Assembly: GCA_964006375.1 (NCBI GenBank)
Contig: OZ023263.1
Span: 137,016,063 to 137,080,062 of the forward strand
DNA length: 64,000 nucleotides
DNA from: Tillus elongatus
Taxonomy: Eukaryota; Arthropoda; Insecta; Coleoptera; Cleridae
Reading direction: 5' to 3'
Shown here piece by piece: positions 46,833-57,500 of this stretch. The translations under genes and the position numbers were made by a program. Below the pieces are notes generated by a model. That model worked only from the letters and a program-made list of their open reading frames with translations. It was not told where the DNA came from and did not search any database. The stretch's first letter is position 1; each line of letters begins with the position of its first letter.

Positions 46833-47717
46833 TGGTGCGAACTTGAACTCAAAATCAAAATTTAATGTTCGATTTTTTTTCTTGAATATAGATTTATGTA
46901 TTGTTGTTTTTTGGCATTTTGTATAAATAGCGTATCATTGACCAAGTTTTGAAAGTGAAAGCATTATTTGAATTGTTATTTGGCGATGAACACACATTTG
47001 AGAGCATTTAATTTTGTTTATTAATCAAGATATAAATGTGAGCTGAATCCAACCTGAGAATCAAATAGGGTCTATTTTAACATAGTGTCACATTTGTCTA
47101 TGAGAATTAAGTTTATGGACTTTGTTTATTCTATGGTCAGATGTCGGTTATAAAGTATGTTGGTAAGAGCGAACACTATGGAATTATATTTCTAGAAGGG
47201 ACCAGAAGTGACAGGTATAGAAAAGTGTAGAAGATCTAAAATCTCTATGGAGAGTATAAATAGACGAACGGTACATAGAGTGAGTTAGTGGTTTTGGTCA
47301 CTATCGCGTCAGTCGCGAGTCAGATCTCGCACCGTGCAGAGGTCCGTGAAGAGCCAGCAGAGCCAGCTTTAGTTCACTGTGCAGCCGCAGCCGCAACCAA
47401 GTCAGCGCCAAGGTGAGACTCCGCCTACTTTGTTCCGGGTAAAGTGTCCTATACACGGTACTCGCAACAAACGTTGGGTCGTGAGCAACGATTCGGTGGT
47501 AAGTTTCACCACAGACGTGACTGCCGTTTTCACGGCGGTGCGTCTATTAATAGGTAGCCGACCGTAAACTTCACGGTCGTTTTTTCTTGTCTCTTTTGGA
47601 TCCAGTATTCGCCCTTCCCTGGTTAACGTTGCTGGACACCCTAAAGAGATAAGACCACGTCCTTCGGGTATATCCCGGTAGAGGGGTACAACGAGCCCCT
47701 TGCATCTGCCCATCGCC

Positions 47718-49031
47718 ATGGACAACATAGCCACCCTTGATAGGCTCCCCAAGCGACTCCGGGAGCTTATCGAACCATTCCGTTCCCTTTCCCCAGACCT
47801 TAGAGCGGCTTTTATAGACGCTTTAACGGCTGAACCAACCCCGTCCCCGATCTCACCCCCAATGCCTTCATCCGTTCCCGCTGCTCAGCCCGAGCGGGTC
47901 GTCCCTTTTCAGCCGGCCGCGAAAGCTGAAAAGCGCAAGGCTTCCCCGTCTCCATCTCCTGGAAACAGGAAAAACCGTCATCGGAAAGTCCCATCCGACG
48001 ACGAATCAATGTCTTGCGAGTCTGATTCCGAGGCAAGCCAAGACCCGGAGCAGGCCGCAAATACTGCTCCTAAATCCACCCAACCTCCTCCGATATTCCT
48101 CCACAACAAGGAAAAGTGGACCTACCTCTCAGACTACTTTACCCGCCAAAAGATCAGCTGCGTCAGAGCTAAGAATCTTACAGATTCCGTAAGAATTCAC
48201 TTGACGTCATCTACTGACTTCAGACAGGCTACCAAAATCATGGATAGCCTGCAGCTCCAGTATAATTCCTACCAGCTCCAGGAGGACAAACAACTAAATA
48301 TTGTCTTCAGGGGGGTCTGTGAAACCATCAACATTGAAGAGGTCGAAAAAGACCTCATCAAACAGGGTTTCCATCCCGATGGTGTCCACCGTATGCGTCG
48401 CAGAGGTAGGGACAACAAAAAAATCCCCATGCCCCTCATTATGACCAACCTCCCCAATATTTTCGGCATCAAAACTGTGTGCGGCCTCGTCGTCAAGGTG
48501 GAGTCGCTACACAAAAACAACCATCCGAACCAGTGCCATCGCTGCCAAAGGTTTGGTCACTCCCAACAGTCGTGTAGGAAGCCCCACGCTGCGAAAAATT
48601 CGGCGGCCCCCATTTGTCTATGGAATGTACAAAGCCCCTATCCGTTGACGCAACTTGCTGCAATTGCAAGAAGGATCACACCGCCAACTATAAAGGCTGT
48701 CCGAAATTCCCCAAATCCAACAAACAGACCTCCCAAAGGAAGCCGCAAATTTCCTACGCTGCTGCCACTAAATCCTTCCGCCCCGCCCAACCCTCAACAA
48801 CCCCGAAAAGCAAAAGCAGCTTCCACTGCAAAATCAGCTTCCACTGCAAAAGCAGCTCCCGCCATATACCTATTCAGTGCACTTTCCTTTATTACCACGA
48901 TCAATTTCACACAGCTGAAGTTGCTCGCGGGAAAAGTCCTGAACATTCTCCAAACCTCCCCTGATCTGCTGACGCTGATCACTTCCGCCATCCCCCTAAT
49001 CCCTGAAATCGTATCAATCTTCAAGAAATAA
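47718..49031 (+). pseudogene. Jockey ORF1 (gag-like, zinc knuckles), broken
   Basis: ATG at 47718 (MDNIATLDRLPKRLREL). A Pro/Ser-rich basic region is followed by an RRM-like/PRE_C2HC region (KQLNIVFRGVCETINIEE, GVHRMRRRGRD, MPLIMTNLPN) and zinc knuckles CHRCQRFGHSQQSC, then CCNCKKDHTANYKGC in a shifted frame. The frame shifts near 48610 and back near 48780, ending LLTLITSAIPLIPEIVSIF at 49031. Normal role: nucleic-acid-binding RNP protein of the LINE. Confidence 0.88.
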
Positions 49032-49039
49032 ATGATTTC

Positions 49040-49456
49040 TCGAAGAAAGCCACAATCCCTTCAGGTTACATCATGAAATGCAAACGGACTAGCCTGCAAA
49101 AGAAATGAGCTCCAAGAATTCGCCCAACGCTTAAAACTGGACATTATTCTAGTCCAGGAAACTAAAATGCGTCCCCAACTATACATTGTACCGCAATTAC
49201 TGCACCACTTCCAGATGTGGCGGCATCATCCAGAATAAAATTCTGAGAATGGTTACCGAAGCGCCATAGCTTGTCAGAAACAGTCAGATTCACTCTGATC
49301 TGGAAATGCCTTCGATACTTGAGTTTATAACTCAACTATCCACAACTCAGTTCGCAAAAGCCGCTTCTCACCCAAATGCTCTTCTCCGTAGTGCCACCGA
49401 CTACGATGAGCAACTTCCACATAAGCGTCCAAAGCTTATACTTACCCGCTAACGCC
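49040..49456 (+). pseudogene. Jockey ORF2 remnant (both ends only)
   Basis: 49066-49180 encodes the start of an APE endonuclease (NANGLACKRNELQEF, LKLDIILVQETK, keeping the Asn and catalytic Glu). 49236-49456 encodes the polymerase tail (NKILRMVTEAP, stop for Trp, LVRNSQIHSDLEMPSI). Everything between is deleted. Confidence 0.78.
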
Positions 49457-49914
49457 CCCGCGATAAAATTGAATGGAAACATTCAAACCCAAATGTCAAT
49501 GTGTGAAATCTTTCCGACGGAGGTATGGACTAAGGTCCGGTACTCCTAGGGAGGGGGTTTTAGTGAGTACAGTCTCACAGTACCTCGATATCCAGGGCAC
49601 TACGGTGTCGTGAATGGGGTCTGCATCAGCATTTCCCCCTCCTGTATGAAAAATAGTGAGTTAGTTCAGTATTAAGTCGATGTGGTGTAGAATAGTGATC
49701 ATAGAGTATTAAGCGAGTTAGCAGTAAGTGTTGGTGTTTAAGAAGTGATCATAAAAGGCGAATAGTGGAATATAGTTCTATGGACATTTAATAATAGCGA
49801 GACATATTTTAGTTGATACTGGTGTTGGAAAATAGTTGCTTATAATAAATTAGTACTTTGAAAAGCTGTGTTTTGTTAGTCAACGAATCCAGAACCCCGT
49901 AGACCGTAACAACT

Positions 49915-49932
49915 GGCGTCAGAAGTGGGATT
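49915..49932 (+). promoter_or_regulatory. Primer-binding site of LTR retrotransposon
   Basis: TGGCGTCAGAAGTGGGAT two bases after the LTR end. A TGGCG...AGAAGTGGG PBS is widespread in Ty3/Gypsy-type elements; tRNA not assigned. Confidence 0.65.
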
Positions 49933-50075
49933 TTCAAGCTGCTAGCAGAAATATTTTCCAGAATATTCGTTGAACAACGTGGAAATTTCTAGAATCTCTG
50001 GAAGATCAGTGTCAGCAGTAATTCATAACTGGATGTGTTTTTGAAACAGAATAATCTGTGTACCAGCTTTAAGCA

Positions 50076-50463
50076 TGTCTATGCCTAAGACAAGTAGCGC
50101 AAGTGCCAATATGGACACCCGGCTATTAGAAATCATTTTTTTAAATGGACGAAGAAGCTAAATTGGCACGAGAAGAAGCCAGAAAAAGAAATGAAGAGGC
50201 CAGAATAAGAGACGAAGAAGCCAAAGAAGAAATGAGAAAAGAGATGAAGAGGCCAGAAGAAGAGACGAAGAAGCCAAAGAAAAAATGAGAAAAGGAGATG
50301 AAGAGGCCAGAAGAAGAGACGAAGAAGCCAAGGAAGAAATGAGAGGAAGAGATGAAAAAACAAAGAAAATTCTGCAAGAAAAAGCCAGCAGAATTGAAAA
50401 TATTACTTTGTGTGTCGACGAACGTATGAAGCAGGTAAAAGACGACATCTTCCAACAACTATG
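50076..50463 (+). pseudogene. Gag-like coiled-coil protein, broken
   Basis: ATG at 50076 (MSMPKTSSASANMDTRLLEI), then after a frameshift MDEEAKLAREEARKRNEEAR and a tandem coiled-coil repeat (RRRDEEAKEEMRK, about 51 bp per unit, roughly three units at 50180-50350). The frame slips in the repeat and stops at 50463 after [12 protein letters not shown]. By position after the PBS it is the gag of the LTR element, probably Ty3/Gypsy-like. Pol is absent downstream, so the element is truncated. Confidence 0.62.
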
Positions 50464-50553
50464 AAGTCGGGTAAGCAGTGGCGTCTCCTGACCAAAATGT
50501 TCGGGTGTAACGAGTTGCTGTTAGTGGTGGTTTTAAAAATTATTAACACTAAA

Positions 50554-52010
<1,457 letters not shown>

Positions 52011-52492
52011 TACAGTAGAGACCGGTTATAACGTACCCTGGTTATAAGGAACGCTCGGTTTATACGAAGAAAATCCGAAGTCCCAATATAAACCCTGTTT
52101 AAACAATGCACTTGGCGCATCTTTATAGCGAACCTTGGTTAATAGGAATGCTCAGTTATAACGAACCTGTTGACGTAACAAAAATCAAAGTAGAATCACT
52201 TATAATGATCAGTGAGGACGTGACAATGAGAAGTCATTCTCGGAATAATACATAACTCCAGACAAGTCGAGTCCCGCGCACATTTTTTCGCAAAGTCTGC
52301 AACATTCTTCTACCACTGATATTAATTAATTATACCTACTGCTTATAGCCAGAGTAGAGTGCTGACTTGCGTCTGTGAGTTTGCAGTTTAAATAAGTGTT
52401 TAGTTGTAACCTGTAGTTCTACCTATATAATTGTATCCTACCAATTATACATCCTCGAAAACATTCAGTATGAATAATAAACCTACTTCTAG

Positions 52493-54049
52493 ATGAATGC
52501 AATATCGATTGAAACCAAACTTAAAATTATAAAACAGCTGGAGAATGGAGTATCAAACATTGATGTGTGTAACCAATTCAAACTTTCAAAATCAACAGTT
52601 TCCACCATAAGAGCAAATAAAAATAAAATAAGAGAAGCGTGTAATGCTGGAAAAATTGCAAAACTCAAGCGACTAAGAAAACCTACCAGACTGGATGTGG
52701 CCAATGCGTTAATGAAATGGTTTTCAACACAAAGAACTCAAAATGTACCCATAAGCGCTATGCTACGAGAAAAGGCAGAAATTTTTGCCAAAACTATTAT
52801 TAATGTTGGATTGGAGAACAATACTGAAGAAAATGCGAACCCAATTGCCATATGTAATATGGAAGATAGCAATAGGTTTGTGTTCCAAAGGTTGGCGTGA
52901 ACGATTTAAGAAACAGTATGGCATTTTAGCTGGAAGAGTGCATGGCGAAGCTGCGAGTGTTGACAAAAACATCACCATGTCTTGGTTAGAAACTCAGTGG
53001 CCTGACCTGCATTGTCATTACCCTCACAATGACATTTTTAACAGAGACGAGATAGCGGCGGCATGCAGGCCAAGGAACGGTTAACAGTGTTTGTGTGCGC
53101 TAATATGAGTGGGACAGAAAAACGTAAACTGTTCGTAATCAGAAAATCTAAAAGACCAAGGTGTTTTAAAAACTGCATCAATTTACGGTTAGTTATACCG
53201 CTAATCGCTGCGCCTGGATCATATCAGACCTGTTCGAAACAGAGATTGGTGGTTGCGATGCTGATTTAGCCAGACAGAAGAGAAAAATTTGGTTAGTGTT
53301 CGACAACTGTCCCGCACATCCACATTTAGAAAATTTAGATTTCATCAAGTTAGTGTTCTTACCGTCAAATGCAACAGCAATATTACAGCCCATGGATCGG
53401 CGTGATTCGGTGCCTTAAGGTTCATTACAAAAAATTATTGATTGTACGTCTCCTGAATAGTATGGATAAAAAAGAAGCTATCTCTGTTACCATATTCGAT
53501 GCAATCACTATGCTAAATACGACTTGACAACGAGTAACATCTGTCACAATCAAAACTTGTTTTTGTCACGCCAGATTTATAAAAGAAAATTTAGGAGATG
53601 ATAACCGGAAGATAACCTGCCGTTGATCGAGTGGCTTAAAATAAACAACACATCAAATGAATCTGAAGAGAAACAATTATTGATTTGGGCAAATAAGAAC
53701 AACATTACTGAATTTTATCTTCCCGAACTCGATATATTTACAAGTTGTTGGTAAAAATTTTAACAACCAAGGTGATGTCAAACACAGCTATAATTCAAAG
53801 TGTTATGGAAAATCACAGCACTAATGATGAGGAAGTAGAGGATGATATTGTTCCAGATGAATCACCTAATATTGACATTCAAGATGCATTAGCATCTTTA
53901 TAAAAGTTATTTCCAATTTCCTAATAAGCAGGGAATGTGTTTCTCCCGTAGCTCAAGACAGTTTTGATGTTTTAAACTGTCAATTAGAATTAATCTACCT
54001 AAAACAAACGAAGCCACAAAAACAGCTGACGATTACCGACTTTTTGTAA
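52493..54049 (+). pseudogene. Tigger/pogo transposase, broken
   Basis: ATG at 52493. An N-terminal psq-type HTH (SIETKLKIIKQLENGVSN, FKLSKSTVSTIRANK), a CENP-B-like second HTH (ALMKWFSTQRTQNVPIS, WRERFKKQYGI after a frameshift near 52895), then the DDE part: IFNRDE, AKERLTVFVCANMSGTEK, KIWLVFDNCPAHPHLENL (Asp in FDN), LVFLPSNATAILQPMD and a third Asp region after a frameshift at about 53400. The C-terminus QLTITDFL ends at 54049. At least five breaks. Normally recognises the TIRs and cuts at TA. Confidence 0.9.
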
Positions 54050-54182
54050 AATCAGTTGGATACATATGTATGCATTTTATTTTATCTTCTAGTTTATGTA
54101 TTTAATATAGTATAACACAAATAAGTATTTTTCACTTGACTGGTGCGTGTTTATTTCAAGTCATTGATTTTGTACATGACCT

Positions 54183-54188
54183 TTTATT
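54183..54188 (-). terminator. Candidate poly(A) signal for the recombinase-like gene
   Basis: TTTATT on the plus strand gives AATAAA on the minus strand, 111 bp after the gene's stop codon. It lies inside the Tigger element. Inference only. Confidence 0.35.
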
Positions 54189-54298
54189 ACGAACGATCTG
54201 CTATAACAAACATTTGTGGCGGTCCCTTGAGTGTTTGTTATAACCGATCTCTACTGTATCTAAATGATATATTTTATACCCAATAAATTTGATGTATG

Positions 54299-54537
54299 CT
54301 ATATGTATCTGGGTTTGTTGACAAATAACTTAGTTTTAACTTCTTTTTTGTAAAAGTTGTTCACCCAAGCTTTGATCATTGCAGGTGTCCTAGTTGACAA
54401 CTCACAATTATTTGCAATCAATTCTGCACACATATGTTCCGAAGGTAATCTTCTTTGTGAGATAAATTCATGGAAGTGTTTTTTAATCAAATTTATCTCC
54501 TGAGTCTCCCATCTTCTAGGAGCTGAAATGTGCATAT
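54299..54537 (-). CDS. Recombinase-like gene, terminal exon (second Myb/SANT-like)
   Basis: 239 nt from the acceptor TTCTAATTAG to TAG at 54299. Encodes APRRWETQEINLIKKHFHEF, LPSEHMCAELIANN, and TPAMIKAWVNNFYKK. It repeats the exon 4 module. The stop lies 42 bp from the end of the Tigger element. Confidence 0.75.
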
Positions 54538-57500
54538 CTAATTAGAAAAAAAAACGCAAAACATAAGGTAAATGCATTAATGACAAAATTATAAACATTA
54601 TAATATATGAACTATAGAAATATAGAAAAATGTGAATTGGAAGCCAATCTATTGTCAAAGAAACCATTGAAATAGTTATTTCTTTATATATTGGTCAGGT
54701 GTTCGAAAAGAATATATAAGCATGTTTTAATCTTCCTATTAATTATGCATGCTAAAATAAACTATAAATCCTTTAAACAGATTCTTATTTACAACAATTT
54801 CGAAGAGCCGTATCTCTAATTTTTTAGCACCTGCATTAACAGCTCAACTGTTAAGTTGTGATCATGTGTAGTTTTGACATTTGTAACATGCGTTTAATAA
54901 ATCCAGAGACTATGACACCAAAGATATTTAATTTATAAAATTACTTATACATTTCTTAGGTTGGGGCCACTAACAGTTCTTATATAATTACATACATTTC
55001 ATAGATTTTAGAAATAAGAGTATTAAGAGATTCAAATAAAAGATATGGTAAATCTTTAGAATACCAATATTGTTCACTTTCTTTTTTTGTTCTCAAATAT
55101 TCCAACCACATCTCAAAAGAACTTTTGAACATCATCACTCTGTCTTCCATTTTTATCTCCCTACTTTAGCTCTTAGGTGCCATACATATTCCATATTTAA
55201 CAAAATGCCCATACTTCTGTAGAAGGACCTCAGTGGGTAGCCATCTGAACAGCAATGTTCAATTAAATTACATTTGACTATTGAAACCTTACATTCTATT
55301 CATTTGATTTACGATGTTCAAAACATTTTTCATTACTCATATAGCATCATGAAGGGCTTGGAAATATGTTTAGGAATCATTATTATTATTATTATATTTA
55401 ATTATTATTTTTATTATTAATTCATTGATTAAGGGAAGGTGGTTGTTGAAATAGCTATGACGATTTTAATATTTATATAGACAAAGTTTACAGTTTAATA
55501 TTACCACTTTACAATTCAGTGAAGTGAAAGACATGCCTGAAAATGTTTGTCCCCCGTTGATTTCGAATCAACTGAAAAGTAGAACAAAAATATTTGATGT
55601 TGAATCAAGAGGACTCACTTATTAATTAATATAATTATCTTTAATAATAAATAGTTTTTTTTAATCATACTTCCAATCTATTTTCACACTTTCTTAAAAT
55701 TTTCTATGAGTAAGCATTCATCATAGCTGATAATAAATAAATAATAATAATAATTGTGCATAAAATTACCCTTTTTTATCGGAGTATTCTTCTTCCTTGC
55801 TATAATATTGTTCACGCAACCTAAAATTTGAGACTCATTTAGATGTTTCAATTCATTAGTCTCAGATCTGGCTGCTGTTACTTCATAAAGAGATGGTGAA
55901 GTATTTGATTTGATGTGTCCTGAAAATATTCTCTTCACAGCATCTTTTTCTTCACTGCTCCAGGAATGTCGGGCAGCAATTTTCATTTCTTCTGTGGTTC
56001 CTGGAAAAATCAGACGATCAGATGAGGTGAATGTAAAATAAAAAAACATAAAAATAATATTATCAAACTAGATAGAAATTTTAAGTTCAATACAATTTCG
56101 AAAACTGAATGCTCTAATTCAAAATCAAAATATTACTTACTGTAATTATCTACTTTTAAACAGAACTAGGAATACTGAAAAAAAATTCACTTACGATCAC
56201 AGAAATGTAATGGGCTTTCTTCATCAGTCTTCCTTTTTTTGGAAGGCTGTTGGTCGCTCAAATCAAAATCAACTGATGGTCTTTTTTCTCCCTGCAAAAT
56301 AAATAGCTTTACAGAATCACACTTCAAAATAAGCTAAATATGCCAAATTTAATAAAAATATTTTTAAAAAAGCTGAAAATTGGCATTGTTCAAATTGGAA
56401 AACTCATAAAACGCTACCGAGGTGGTTTTTAATAAAAATGAACTGATTCCCTTCTACCAGTCCCCTTTTTGAATGGCAAGCATTAAATGAACTATATGAT
56501 AATATTGTAAAAAAAATAAGATAAACAATATTAGCATAACCTACTGTGTAAAAAAAGGAGCATGTGAAAAACAAAAATAAAAAGGGGAACAATTCACAAA
56601 AAAAAAGCCCAGTTTCTACCACACACTCTACTAGGTATCATCAAAAGCTGACTATCAGTTCAACCAATTTTAATTAGGATACATTGTGATGAATATATGT
56701 AGTTTTAAGTTTACTTACATTTCCGAAGCACATGCTTTCCTGAGCATCAGAAGGACCTACGTTTTCTTTATTAAACCCTTGAGCTTCCTCCAAAAATGAA
56801 CACAATGACAGCTGCTTCTTCAATAATGGCTGGGAATATATTTTACGAAATATAGGGGTTTCATGGCCTAAATGATCTGCTAACCTTTGAACTTGAGAGT
56901 CTGAAAAGTCTTTTTGGGAAGCATAGGTAGCTGCTTGTTTACGCAACAGTGTACCTCTCAATAGTTCTGGCCTCTTTGCACCACATTCTGCAGCATATTC
57001 TCTGAGTAGGTTACAGGCTCTTATATGTTTGTGCCGATTGTCAGATGAGGGTAACGCAAACACATATGGATTATCATCTGAAATCCCGAACTTCCCCCTG
57101 GATGCGACAAACATTTTAATGCATACATTATTGATATCTGATATTAGCAGCGGTACTGTCCGCATCAGTTTGCCACGAATCTCAACACGTACATAGCCTG
57201 CTGAATCAGAGTCGCTCACCTGTGCTTCAAAGTCTCCAATCAAGAGCCTCTCCAATTCCCCAGCTCTTCTTCTATTAAAGACTTGCAAATCAATTAATAC
57301 ATAGGAAGCTAACTGCTTATAATTGATAAATGTTTGTGCTTCTTCAAATGTTACTTTAAGGCTATCTATTTTGAAATGCAAGTATTTTTTTAACTTATTA
57401 ATATCGTCCACATCAGGTAGCATAATGTGCTTCCTTCGTTTTCCCTCAAAAACATTCTCTCTGACTGTCCGGTTTACATCATTACTAATTTCATGGGAGA

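Larger units (their letters stand above)
47290..49654 (+). mobile_element. Jockey-type LINE, internally deleted, with 11-bp TSD
   Basis: The element is flanked by AGTGAGTTAGT at 47279-47289 and 49655-49665. It has a GC-rich 5' UTR, ORF1 (gag-like), the first ~40 codons of ORF2 (SWNANGLACKRNELQEFAQR-like, near 49075) and the last ~70 codons (about 49236-49456). About 2.5 kb of endonuclease and RT are deleted at about 49190-49235. The 3' UTR ends GTATGAAAAA. Confidence 0.88.
47086..49912 (+). repeat. LTR of an LTR retrotransposon, split by a LINE
   Basis: LTR sequence 47086-47289 (begins TGTCACATTTG; TATA-box-like GTATAAATAG at 47254) continues at 49666-49912 (ends CCGTAACA) once the Jockey insertion and its 11-bp TSD are removed. 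This gives an LTR of about 450 bp. A PBS follows at 49915. The LTR 5' limit is an estimate. Confidence 0.7.
52013..54256 (+). mobile_element. Tigger/pogo-type DNA transposon
   Basis: TIRs CAGTAGAGACCGGTTATAAC at the left and GTTATAACCGATCTCTACTG at the right (18 of 20 matching by eye), TA on both sides (52011-52012 and 54257-54258), 2244 bp. Subterminal GGTTATAA/CGGTTTATA motifs repeat several times. It carries one transposase pseudogene. Confidence 0.93.

Noticed and set aside
48794..49024. Minus-strand frames opposite the Jockey ORF1
   Set aside because: Shadows of a recognisable plus-strand gag-like protein.
50133..50458. Minus-strand Phe/Leu/Ser-rich frames resembling membrane proteins
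   Set aside because: They are antisense to the charged coiled-coil repeat of gag.
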